Source of the DNA: Steroidobacteraceae bacterium
Lineage (GTDB): Bacteria; Pseudomonadota; Gammaproteobacteria; Steroidobacterales; Steroidobacteraceae
Length of the DNA stretch: 12,975 nt
Assembly: GCA_021325695.1 (NCBI GenBank)
Contig: JAJTCR010000007.1
Coordinates: 1 to 12,975 of the forward strand
Reading direction: 5' to 3'
Both the position numbers and the translations under genes were made by a program. This document shows, in pieces, positions 6,619 to 12,975 of the stretch (the first letter of the stretch is position 1; every line of letters starts with the position of its first letter). The notes under the pieces were generated by a model. The model saw nothing but the letters and a program-made list of their open reading frames with translations. It was not told where the DNA came from and searched no databases.

Positions 6619-6996
6619 ATGCCCGATCCCGAACTGACCGAGGCGCTCGCGAGCGCCGTCGACAAGCTGCGCATCGGACGCCAGCGCCGCCACGTCTTCC
6701 TGTGCGTGAACGGTGGCAAGTGTGCGCCCGAAGCGCGCTCGCAGGAGAGCTGGGCCTACCTCAAGCGACGCATCAAGGAACTCGGTTTGCACGACGTCGA
6801 TGGGGGCGTGATGCGGACCAAGGCGCATTGCCTGCGCGTCTGCGTCGGCGGCCCGATCGCCGTCGTGTACCCGGAGGGGACCTGGTACCGCAGGTGCACG
6901 CCCGAGAACCTCGAGCGCATCATCCAGTCGCACCTGCTCCGCGACCGTCCGGTCCGCGACCTCGTCATCGCCGATGGGCCTCTCCCGCCGGCGTAG
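6619..6996 (+). CDS. Thioredoxin-like [2Fe-2S] ferredoxin
   Basis: A 125-residue cytoplasmic electron carrier of the (2Fe-2S) ferredoxin family with a thioredoxin-like fold. The cluster ligands are visible as CVNGGKC (Cys29, Cys35) and CLRVC (Cys71, Cys75). A fifth cysteine, Cys93, lies in RRCTPENLERII, which otherwise matches the family's conserved C-terminal helix. HVFLC at 25-29 is the usual first strand. The ATG at 6619 is the first start compatible with the domain; its ribosome-binding site is poor and lies in a possible hairpin. It follows the P-II gene by 59 bp on the same strand, so read-through from the nitrogen-regulated promoter is plausible. The flavoprotein reductase at 4663-5880 is an obvious candidate electron donor, but this pairing is inference from proximity. 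Confidence 0.88.
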   Translation: MPDPELTEALASAVDKLRIGRQRRHVFLCVNGGKCAPEARSQESWAYLKRRIKELGLHDVDGGVMRTKAHCLRVCVGGPIAVVYPEGTWYRRCTPENLERIIQSHLLRDRPVRDLVIADGPLPPA

Positions 6997-7039
6997 GCGC
7001 GCCTGACCTTCGACGCCGGTGCCATCTCACACGAGAGGA

Positions 7040-7057
7040 ACGGCTCGATCGAGCCGT
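7040..7057. promoter_or_regulatory. 18-bp perfect palindrome, possible operator upstream of qorA
   Basis: ACGGCTCGATCGAGCCGT is identical to its own reverse complement over all 18 bases. It lies between the ferredoxin stop and the qorA start, 70 bp before the qorA ATG. As RNA it would form a 7-bp stem with a GATC loop, but no T-run follows, so a terminator is unlikely. Such a dyad fits a site for a dimeric repressor. No regulator gene is next to it and I cannot name the protein that would bind. Confidence 0.45.
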
Positions 7058-7081
7058 GGTCCACTATCGCAAGGGCCGACC

Positions 7082-7116
7082 GCTCGTCATCATTTCGAGC
7101 CATTCAAAGGACGAGC
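7082..7116. repeat. Inverted repeat just upstream of the qorA start
   Basis: The 7-bp arms GCTCGTC (7082-7088) and GACGAGC (7110-7116) are perfect complements around a 21-nt loop. The right arm ends 11 nt before the qorA ATG and overlaps the purine-rich stretch AAAGGA (7106-7111), which is the best ribosome-binding candidate although it is far from the start. A role in translation is possible. A chance match in G+C-rich sequence is also possible. Confidence 0.3.
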
Positions 7117-7127
7117 AGGTCGACTCC

Positions 7128-8102
7128 ATGCCACAGGGGATTCGTGTTCATCAGTACGGCGGGCCCGAAGTGATGCTCTGGGAGGACCTCGACAGCCGTG
7201 CGCCGGGACCGGGGCAGGCGCTCGTGCGCCACACGGCGATCGGCCTCAATTTCATCGACGTCTACGAGCGCACCGGACTCTACGCCGGCGCACTGCCGAC
7301 GGGCCTGGGACACGAGGCGGCAGGGCTCGTCCACGCCGTGGGGCCCGGCGTGCGCGGCGTGACGGTCGGACAGCGCGTGGCGTACGCGGTCACGACACCG
7401 GGCGCGTACGCCGAAGAGGCCGTGGTGCCGGCGGACCGGCTGGTGCCCATCCCCGACGACGTGAGCGACCGGCTCGCGGCCGCGGCGTTGCTCAAGGGCA
7501 TGACCGCACAGGTTTTGCTGCGGCGAACGTATCGCGTCGCGAAGGGCACCGTGGTGGTCGTGCATGCGGCCGCCGGCGGCGTCGGCGGCATCCTCGTGCA
7601 GTGGGCCCGCCACCTCGGCGCACAGGTCGTGGGTGTGGTGGGCAGCGAGGCGAAGGCAGGCGCCGTGCAGGCACTGGGATGTCGCGACGTGCTCGTGCTC
7701 GGCCGCGACGACGTGCCGGCGCGCGTGCGGGAGCTGAGCGGGGGCCGGGGCGCGCACGTGGTCTACGACTCCGTCGGCAAGGACACGTTCTTCACGTCGC
7801 TCGACTGCCTGCGGCCGCTGGGGCTCATGGTCACGTTCGGCAACGCCTCGGGTCCCGTCCCGCCGATCGCGCCGCTCGAACTCGCGCGACGCGGGTCGTT
7901 GTTCCTGACACGCCCGATCCTGTTCAACTACGTGAGCCAGCGCGCGGACCTGCTGCGCTCCGCCAAGGAACTGTTCGACGTGATCGGGCGCGGCCTGGTG
8001 CGCATCGAGATCGGCCAGACCTATGCCTTGCGCGACGTCCAACAGGCCCACCGCGACCTGCAGGAGAGACGCACGGTCGGTTCGACCGTGCTGTTGCCCT
8101 GA
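7128..8102 (+). CDS. qorA: NADPH:quinone oxidoreductase (zeta-crystallin type, zinc-independent)
   Basis: A 324-residue member of the medium-chain dehydrogenase/reductase superfamily, close in length and sequence to E. coli QorA as I recall it. It reduces quinones with NADPH in the cytoplasm. Signposts are HQYGGPEVM (8-16), AIGLNFIDVYERTGLY (37-52), GLGHEAAG (59-66), the dinucleotide loop AAAGGVGG (147-154), VVYDSVGKDTF (211-221), SLDCLRPLGLMVTFGN (224-239) and TRPILFNY (261-268). The zinc ligands of alcohol dehydrogenases are absent. The frame is open far upstream, but the family N-terminus fixes the start at the ATG at 7128, with AGG 8 nt before it. Two inverted repeats lie in the 131-bp leader. 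The TGA overlaps the ATG of the outer-membrane protein gene by one base, which suggests coupled translation. Confidence 0.93.
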   Translation: MPQGIRVHQYGGPEVMLWEDLDSRAPGPGQALVRHTAIGLNFIDVYERTGLYAGALPTGLGHEAAGLVHAVGPGVRGVTVGQRVAYAVTTPGAYAEEAVVPADRLVPIPDDVSDRLAAAALLKGMTAQVLLRRTYRVAKGTVVVVHAAAGGVGGILVQWARHLGAQVVGVVGSEAKAGAVQALGCRDVLVLGRDDVPARVRELSGGRGAHVVYDSVGKDTFFTSLDCLRPLGLMVTFGNASGPVPPIAPLELARRGSLFLTRPILFNYVSQRADLLRSAKELFDVIGRGLVRIEIGQTYALRDVQQAHRDLQERRTVGSTVLLP

Positions 8103-9763
8103 TGAACAGATCAACGCGCTGGGCATGGATCGCCTGCGCGCTGCTGCTCCAGTCGCTCTTGGCGACCGAGTCGCTCGGCGCCGCGAGCGACTTGCCGCAC
8201 GGCTGGCCGCCTGACGTACCCGCTGGCGAGGAACTCGAAGCCGCCGGGGCCGTGATCGGCCAGATCCGGATCCGGAACGAGGACATCTTCGACCCGACGC
8301 GGCCCGACGAAAGCGGTTGGATCTACCGCACGGCCAACAAGCTGCACATCAACACGCGCCGCGGCGTGATCCGCAACCAGCTGCTGTTCAAGCCCGGCGA
8401 GCCGTACGTGCAGCGCATGATCCAGGAGACCGAGCGCATCCTCCGCGCCAACGATTACCTGTACGACGCCGTGATCCGACCGATCGCGTACGACGGCACG
8501 ACGGTGGACCTGGAGGTGCGCACGCGCGACACCTGGACGCTCAACCCCGGCGTCAACTTCAACCGCCAGGGCGGCGAGAACTCCGGTTCGATCGAACTCG
8601 AGGAAAAGAATCTCCTCGGCAGCGGGCAGGCGCTCGCGTTCGGCTGGTCCAACGACGTCGACCGCGAGGCGATCAACTTCGAATACTTCGACCCGCATTT
8701 CGATTCCACGTGGACGCGCCTGGGCGTGCGCTACAGCGACGCCGACGACGGCGACACGATGGCGCTGCGGTTCGAACGACCGTTCTACGCGCTCGACACG
8801 CGTCACGCGGGGGGCCTGTTCCTGTTCGACACACAGCTGAACGACCCGCGCTACGCGTACGGCGAGCGTGTCGGCGAGTTCCAGCACGACCAGCAGTTCT
8901 ACGAGGCGTGGGGCGGCTGGTCGACGGGCTGGAGCCAGGGCTGGGTGCGACGATGGACCGCCGGCTTCACGTACGACCGAAACCGGTTCGACGTGGTGGT
9001 CGACGAGCCGCTCACGGGGCCGTTGCCGGAGGACCGCATGCTCGTGTACCCGTGGCTCGGGTTCGACGTACTGCAGGACTCGTTCGAGGAACGCAACAAC
9101 CAGGACCAGATCGAGCGCACGGAGGACGTGCTGGTCGGGTTCCGCGCCGGTGCGCGGCTCGGCTACGCCGCGGACGCCCTCGGGTCCGACCGCGATGCAT
9201 GGATGATGAGCCTGTACGCGCAGGACGGCTGGGACTTCGCCAACGAGAGCTCGGTGTTCCTCGGGCTCACGGGATCGGGCAGGATCGAGGAGGAAGGATT
9301 GCGCAATGCCGTGCTCTCGGCCGAGGCGCGCTATTACGCGAAGACCTCGAAGCGCACCAAGTTCTTCGCGACGGTGACCGGCACGGTCACCGAGGAGCTC
9401 GATGCCGACAACCAGCTGCTGCTCGGTGGCGACAACGGGCTCCGGGGCTATCCCTTGCGCTACCAGGCCGGCACGTCGCTCGCGTTGCTCACGCTCGAGG
9501 AGCGCTATTACACCGACTGGTACCCGTTCAGGCTGTTCCACGTCGCCGGCGCGGTGTTCTTCGACGTCGGCCGCACCTGGGGCACCGACGTCACCGGCGC
9601 GACCAGCGATGGAGTGCTCAAGGACGTGGGACTCGGCCTGCGGCTGGGCTCGAGTCGCTCCGCGTTCGGCAACGTCGTCCACATCGATCTCGCGTTCCCG
9701 CTCGACGGTGGTGACGACATCGACGAAGTGCAGTTCGTCATCGAGACGAAGTCGCGCTTCTGA
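8102..9763 (+). CDS. Omp85/BamA-superfamily outer-membrane protein with one POTRA-like domain
   Basis: A 553-residue protein starting at ATG 8102, inside the qorA stop (TGATG). The signal peptide is clear: basic MNRSTR, a hydrophobic core at 7-20 and probable cleavage after LGA (25-27). A POTRA-like region covers about 46-145 and includes LLFKPGEPY (94-102), an ERILRANDYLYDA helix (111-123) and VDLEVRTRDTWTL (135-147). The rest is an aromatic-rich beta-barrel with alternating strands. It contains LRGY (447-450), which matches the Omp85 lid-loop motif (V/I)RG(F/Y). The C-terminus VIETKSRF ends in Phe, as required for insertion by the BAM machine. A single POTRA and ~550 residues are short for BamA, which has five. 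This is not the essential assembly factor but a surface-antigen-like relative whose cargo is unknown. Confidence 0.87.
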   Translation: MNRSTRWAWIACALLLQSLLATESLGAASDLPHGWPPDVPAGEELEAAGAVIGQIRIRNEDIFDPTRPDESGWIYRTANKLHINTRRGVIRNQLLFKPGEPYVQRMIQETERILRANDYLYDAVIRPIAYDGTTVDLEVRTRDTWTLNPGVNFNRQGGENSGSIELEEKNLLGSGQALAFGWSNDVDREAINFEYFDPHFDSTWTRLGVRYSDADDGDTMALRFERPFYALDTRHAGGLFLFDTQLNDPRYAYGERVGEFQHDQQFYEAWGGWSTGWSQGWVRRWTAGFTYDRNRFDVVVDEPLTGPLPEDRMLVYPWLGFDVLQDSFEERNNQDQIERTEDVLVGFRAGARLGYAADALGSDRDAWMMSLYAQDGWDFANESSVFLGLTGSGRIEEEGLRNAVLSAEARYYAKTSKRTKFFATVTGTVTEELDADNQLLLGGDNGLRGYPLRYQAGTSLALLTLEERYYTDWYPFRLFHVAGAVFFDVGRTWGTDVTGATSDGVLKDVGLGLRLGSSRSAFGNVVHIDLAFPLDGGDDIDEVQFVIETKSRF

Positions 9764-9764
9764 G

Positions 9765-9790
9765 CACCCTCCCCGGATCAGGGTGGGGAG
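9765..9790. terminator. Candidate terminator hairpin between converging genes
   Basis: CACCCT (9765-9770) can pair with AGGGTG (9780-9785) around a 9-nt loop. An alternative pairing joins CTCCCC (9769-9774) with GGGGAG (9785-9790). It starts directly after the outer-membrane protein stop and lies 16 bp from the stop of the opposing glycine-zipper gene, the expected place for a shared terminator. The T-rich run downstream is short and displaced (TTTATTTCTT at 9805-9814), so strength is doubtful. Confidence 0.45.
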
Positions 9791-9805
9791 TTGCCGTGTG
9801 GCGGT

Positions 9806-10366
9806 TTATTTCTTGCGGTCGCGGTCGGCGTCGCCGGGCATCGCCCACTCGAACGCCTTGCTCAGTCGCTCATAGGCGTCGCGCGTGGCAGGTCGTGCCT
9901 CCTCCCAGTCGAGGTGGGACTCGCCACGGGCCTCGGCCCAGCGCTGCGCGAGCTCCGGCTCCACGTCCTCGAAGCGGCGCCCGTGATAGTCGGGGTAACG
10001 CTGGTAGCCCATGCGGAACGCGGGCTCGTAGTCTTCCCAGCCGTATTTCGAGCCGGCGGCGTAGCTGCGCGTCGGAAACTCGTTGCGCCAGTACTCGTCC
10101 TCGTGCTTCGGGTTGATCCGCTCCGCGATCGCCTTGCCCGTGATGCCGCCGATCACGGAACCTGCCACGACACCCGCGACCGCCCCCGCCACCATGCCGA
10201 TGGGACCGCCCGCGATCGTGCCGGTCGTCGCACCCATCAGTGTCGCACCCGCAATGCCACCGGCCGTGCCGCCGGCGAACGCGCCACCCGCGACGCCTCC
10301 GAGGTGATCTTCCGGTTGCCCGGTCTCGGGATCCCGGTCGAGGTCGCGTCCCTTGCGTTCTGTCAT
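9806..10366 (-). CDS. Glycine-zipper protein of unknown function
   Basis: A 186-residue protein with three parts. The hydrophilic N-terminus (1-22) includes DRDPETGQPEDH. A long Gly/Ala-rich segment (23-79) has repeated small-xxx-small spacing, for example GGVAGGAFAGGTAGGIAG and GMVAGAVAGVVAGSVIGG. It is typical of glycine-zipper domains, which pack as membrane or membrane-associated helical hairpins. The acidic, aromatic C-terminus (85-186) contains the similar motifs YGWEDYEPAFRMGYQ and DWEEARPATRDAYERL. No signal peptide is evident. The start at 10366 is supported by AAGGAG 5 nt upstream (minus strand). It resembles uncharacterised, often stress-associated proteins of proteobacteria, but I cannot name a function. 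It stands alone, separated from the next minus-strand gene upstream by 98 bp and converging on the outer-membrane protein gene. Confidence 0.85.
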   Translation of the reverse strand: MTERKGRDLDRDPETGQPEDHLGGVAGGAFAGGTAGGIAGATLMGATTGTIAGGPIGMVAGAVAGVVAGSVIGGITGKAIAERINPKHEDEYWRNEFPTRSYAAGSKYGWEDYEPAFRMGYQRYPDYHGRRFEDVEPELAQRWAEARGESHLDWEEARPATRDAYERLSKAFEWAMPGDADRDRKK

Positions 10367-10464
10367 GACTGCTCCTTGCGTGCCGTCCGGGCTGCTGTGC
10401 GAACCTCCTTTCTAGGACGCGCCGTCACCGCGGTATGTAGGCGCCGCGCCGATTCCGCGTGCGC
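10367..10464 (-). promoter_or_regulatory. Leader of the glycine-zipper gene with an unused perfect Shine-Dalgarno sequence
   Basis: Read on the minus strand, this gap carries AAAGGAGGT (bases 10403-10411), a full anti-16S match, but no ATG, GTG or TTG follows at a usable distance. The real start uses a second AAGGAG about 30 nt further on. I could not identify a convincing promoter. The gap may hold a 5' leader or only a chance site. Confidence 0.35.
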
Positions 10465-10980
10465 TCAATCGAGCGGCTGCACCCGGTCGTCGCGTTTCAG
10501 TCCCAACCGCACGGGTCGCGGCGCGCCATGCCGCGGCACCGTGGCCTCGACCCAGAGCTCGCCGGGATGTCGGCCGAGCGTGGGATCGCGCACGTGTTCG
10601 GGCAGGAAGAACGCCACCGGCACGAGCGTCTGCCAGCGGGCGCCGGCCACGCCGACATTGCGCACGAACGCGAGTGGATGCGAGGCGTCCGCCATCGTCG
10701 GTTCGCCCCCCGCCAGCACCGCGACCGCGCGGCCGTCGCGGACCTCGATGCGTCCGTAGGCGAGCGTGGCCGAAGCCGCGATCTGCGTTTGCTCGACGGC
10801 CGGCAGCACGAGGTTCAGCGCGACGTAGCGCCCGCGGATCGGCAGGTCGGGATCGACGCCGGTGGTCTCGATCCACGCGCGCGGCAACGCCGCACGGTCG
10901 TAGAACAGCTTGCCGCCGACCGCCGTGAGCAGCGCAACCTGCGCCAGCGCGATCGCCAAGCCGCGACCGAGGGGAGTCAC
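10465..10980 (-). CDS. GDYXXLXY-family membrane-anchored protein
   Basis: A 171-residue protein with one N-terminal membrane segment (about residues 8-24) and a mostly beta, probably periplasmic, body. The segment PIRGRYVALNL (47-57) sits where the family motif GDYxxLxY is expected. The Asp is replaced by Arg and the last Tyr by Leu, so the match is partial. As known for the family, it is encoded beside a DUF2157 membrane protein, and that is the case here. The start is GTG at 10980. The four bases GTGA contain both this start and the TGA of the upstream DUF2157 gene, so translation is almost certainly coupled. The function of the pair is unknown. The family call rests as much on this neighbour as on the motif. 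Confidence 0.75.
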   Translation of the reverse strand: MTPLGRGLAIALAQVALLTAVGGKLFYDRAALPRAWIETTGVDPDLPIRGRYVALNLVLPAVEQTQIAASATLAYGRIEVRDGRAVAVLAGGEPTMADASHPLAFVRNVGVAGARWQTLVPVAFFLPEHVRDPTLGRHPGELWVEATVPRHGAPRPVRLGLKRDDRVQPLD

Positions 10981-12122
10981 GTGACGCTACCCCCGGGCTC
11001 GATGCTGCGAAGCAGCCGTCGCCGCGTGCGTTCGAGCAACCAGCCGCCGCCGATGAACAACGCGCCGAGAGCGATCAGCCCGAGCGAGCGTCCGAACTTG
11101 TCGAACACGCTGCTGAAATAGAACGACAACACCGTCAGGGCGAACGTGAACACGCCGACGTTGACCCTGAGCCCGTGGGCATCGCGCAAGCCCCACCACG
11201 TGAGGCCGACCGCCGCGCCGAGGTACAGCAGGTGCACGACGAGGCGCAGCGTCGCGGTCGACGGGTCGAGCCGCGTGACCAGCAGCGCGAACGCAAGCGC
11301 CACCAGCAGCGGCCACGCGTCACGCCCGCGCAACCCGAAGCCCACGGCGAGCGGTGCGAGCGCGGCGACGGTCCAGCCGAGCGCGAGCCAGGACGGCGCG
11401 ATGTCCAGGCCGGCGCGGGCGAAGAACGGTTCGCGCTCGAACGCCGCGAACGGCAGTGCCGCCCCGGCGAACACCAGCGCCACGGCGCCGAGTCGTGCGA
11501 GCCCGTGGCGCCACGTTGCCGATTGGTTCGGCCCGGCCGCGGCGAGATAGGCGAGGGCGAGCACGAACGCCCCGGTCGCCGCCACCGCGAACGCGCCGCG
11601 CGCCTCGAAGCCGACGCGCACGTCCCATTCGGCGATCAGCCACGCGGGCAGCAGCGTCGCGACGTAGAGCACGTGCGGCCAGTCGCGCAGCCACCATAAC
11701 GCGAACGCCGCGCCGGTCGCCCAGAGCAGCAGGCCTGCCGGCCATTGCTCCGCGAGGTGAAACGCCTGGCCCGCGAGGAAAATGCCGCCGCCGAACGCGG
11801 CCGTCCCGACGGCGTGCAGCACGGTCGCGAGCGACGGCATGCGCGTGCCGGCGAACCCGGCCGCGACGTGCAATGCTGCCACGGTGGTCGCGAGCAGGCC
11901 GAACCGCCCCCAGGGCGAGAGCTGCTGCCAATTCGCCGCGACGAACAGCAGGATCCCCGCGGCCAGCAACAGGCCGCCGAAACCAAATGCGAGTCGACCC
12001 AGGCGCGAGCCTTCGGCCGGGGCGTGCTCGGCTTCCCACGCACGGATGCGATCCGCGGTCACCGCGTCGACCACGCCCGCCTCGCGCCACCGCTCGAGCC
12101 GTCGCGTGAGGCCGCGGTCCAC
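10977..12122 (-). CDS. DUF2157 multi-pass membrane protein
   Basis: A 381-residue inner-membrane protein. The soluble N-terminal part (1-40) has a helix-turn-rich stretch, RRLERWREAGVVDAVTADRIRAWE, typical of DUF2157. It is followed by about ten hydrophobic segments between 43 and 365. The marks of the family are FVAANWQQLSPWGRFG (60-75) just after the first membrane segment and LAGQAFHLAEQWPAG (116-130). The biochemical role of DUF2157 is unknown. The start is GTG at 12122, one base after the stop of the alcohol dehydrogenase gene (TGA-C-GTG on the minus strand), and the end overlaps the GDYXXLXY gene by four bases. All three are therefore likely read from one mRNA. The basic C-terminal tail RTRRRLLRSIEPG suggests a cytoplasmic C-terminus. 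Confidence 0.85.
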   Translation of the reverse strand: MDRGLTRRLERWREAGVVDAVTADRIRAWEAEHAPAEGSRLGRLAFGFGGLLLAAGILLFVAANWQQLSPWGRFGLLATTVAALHVAAGFAGTRMPSLATVLHAVGTAAFGGGIFLAGQAFHLAEQWPAGLLLWATGAAFALWWLRDWPHVLYVATLLPAWLIAEWDVRVGFEARGAFAVAATGAFVLALAYLAAAGPNQSATWRHGLARLGAVALVFAGAALPFAAFEREPFFARAGLDIAPSWLALGWTVAALAPLAVGFGLRGRDAWPLLVALAFALLVTRLDPSTATLRLVVHLLYLGAAVGLTWWGLRDAHGLRVNVGVFTFALTVLSFYFSSVFDKFGRSLGLIALGALFIGGGWLLERTRRRLLRSIEPGGSVT

Positions 12123-12123
12123 G

Positions 12124-12975
12124 TCAGGCGATCTCGATCACCTGGCGGATCGAGGCGCCGGCCGCAAGCCGGTCGAACGCGGCGTTGATGTCTTCGAGCG
12201 CGATGCGTTCGCTCAAGAGCCGATCGACCGGCAGCCGCCCGGCGCGGTACCAGTCGACGTACTGCGGGATGTCGCGCTCGGGTACGCAACTGCCCAGGTA
12301 ACTGCCCTTGAGCGTGCGTTCCTCCGCGACGAGCGTCACGTGCTGGATCGAGACCTGCTGCTGCGGATGCGGCAATCCCGCCGTCACGGTGGTGCCGCCG
12401 CGGCGCGTGATCCGGTACGCGAGTTCGAGCGCGCGCGCCGAGCCCGCCATCTCGAACGCGTACGCGACGCCGCCCCCGCTCAACTCGCGCACGCGCTCGA
12501 GGCAGTCCGGATCGCTCGCATTGACCGTCGCCGTGGCGCCGAGCTCGCGCGCCTTCGCGAGCTTCGCGTCGTTCAGGTCGATCGCGACGATCGGATTCGC
12601 CTCGAGCATGCGTCCGGCGAGCAGCGACGCCAGCCCGACGCCGCCCAGGCCGATCACGGCCATCGAGGCCAGCTTCGGCATCGAGGCCGTGTTCACGACG
12701 GCGCCGACGCCCGTGATCACGGCGCAACCGAACAGCGCGGCCTCGGCGAAAGGCAACGACGGGTCCACGCGCACGAGCGAGCGCCGCGAGACGGTTGCGT
12801 ACTCCGCGAACGCGGAAACGCCGAGGTGATGGTTCACCGCGCTGCCGCGCTGTGCGAGACGACGCGCGCCCGAGAGCAACGTGCCCGCCGTGTTCGAGGC
12901 GAGCCCCGGTTCGCAGAGCGCCGGCCGCCCTCCGACGCAGGGCGAACACACGCCGCAACTCGGCACGAACGAGGC
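12124..12975 (-). CDS. Zinc-dependent alcohol dehydrogenase (class III-like), N-terminus cut by window edge
   Basis: The frame is open to the window end, so 283 C-terminal residues are visible and roughly the first 85-100 (with part of the catalytic zinc site) are missing. GTG at 12966 is an internal Val, because the preceding residues ASFVPS also fit the family. The structural-zinc motif C-x2-C-x2-C-x7-C is complete (CGVCSPCVGGRPALC), and the catalytic-zinc cysteine of the second half is in LFGCAVITG. The Rossmann motif is GLGGVG. The acidic residue in IVAIDLNDAKL indicates NAD rather than NADP. It oxidises alcohols or reduces aldehydes in the cytoplasm; the exact substrate cannot be told, and a glutathione-formaldehyde type is only one option. 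The stop lies one base before the DUF2157 start, so it heads or belongs to that operon. Confidence 0.92.
   Translation of the reverse strand, partial: ASFVPSCGVCSPCVGGRPALCEPGLASNTAGTLLSGARRLAQRGSAVNHHLGVSAFAEYATVSRRSLVRVDPSLPFAEAALFGCAVITGVGAVVNTASMPKLASMAVIGLGGVGLASLLAGRMLEANPIVAIDLNDAKLAKARELGATATVNASDPDCLERVRELSGGGVAYAFEMAGSARALELAYRITRRGGTTVTAGLPHPQQQVSIQHVTLVAEERTLKGSYLGSCVPERDIPQYVDWYRAGRLPVDRLLSERIALEDINAAFDRLAAGASIRQVIEIA

Noticed and set aside
7040..7057. Intrinsic terminator of the ferredoxin gene
   Set aside because: The palindrome makes a 7-bp stem with a GATC loop, but no U-tract follows; an operator is the better reading.
8111..9682. 523-codon open frame on the - strand antisense to the Omp85-like gene
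   Set aside because: Same codon-bias shadow; rich in Val, Glu, Arg and His with no recognisable fold, opposite a gene with signal peptide, barrel motifs and terminal Phe.

Overview
The window is very G+C-rich, densely coded bacterial DNA. A class I polyhydroxyalkanoate (PHA) synthase, an Omp85-type outer-membrane protein, a P-II nitrogen regulator and a sigma-54/NtrC-type control region together point to a Gram-negative proteobacterium that stores PHA. I cannot place it to genus. I see no transposase, CRISPR array, tRNA or rRNA, and nothing that marks recent transfer.

Left block (1-2827, + strand): the 3' part of a periplasmic adaptor (HlyD/YbhG type), an ABC ATPase and an ABC-2 permease form a tight three-gene exporter operon. 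It converges, with a 35-bp gap, on a minus-strand pair (2863-5880) made of an FAD-dependent ferredoxin reductase followed 30 bp later by phaC.

Centre (5881-7128): a 340-bp divergent intergenic region separates the reductase-phaC pair from a P-II gene. In it I read a sigma-54 promoter (6082-6098) pointing at the P-II gene. Upstream are two NtrC-like dyads, 31 bp apart centre to centre. A thioredoxin-like [2Fe-2S] ferredoxin gene follows the P-II gene. Nitrogen-status sensing, carbon storage and a ferredoxin/reductase couple therefore sit around one control region. This is the most interesting part of the window.

Right of centre (7128-9763, + strand): a QorA-type quinone oxidoreductase overlaps by one base the start of an Omp85-family outer-membrane protein with one apparent POTRA domain. 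An 18-bp perfect palindrome lies in the leader of qorA.

Right block (9806-12975, - strand): a glycine-zipper protein gene stands alone. Upstream of it on the same strand is a coupled set: a zinc alcohol dehydrogenase (cut by the window edge), a DUF2157 membrane protein and a GDYXXLXY-family protein.

All family names come from reading the translated sequence and recalling family motifs; no database search was run.
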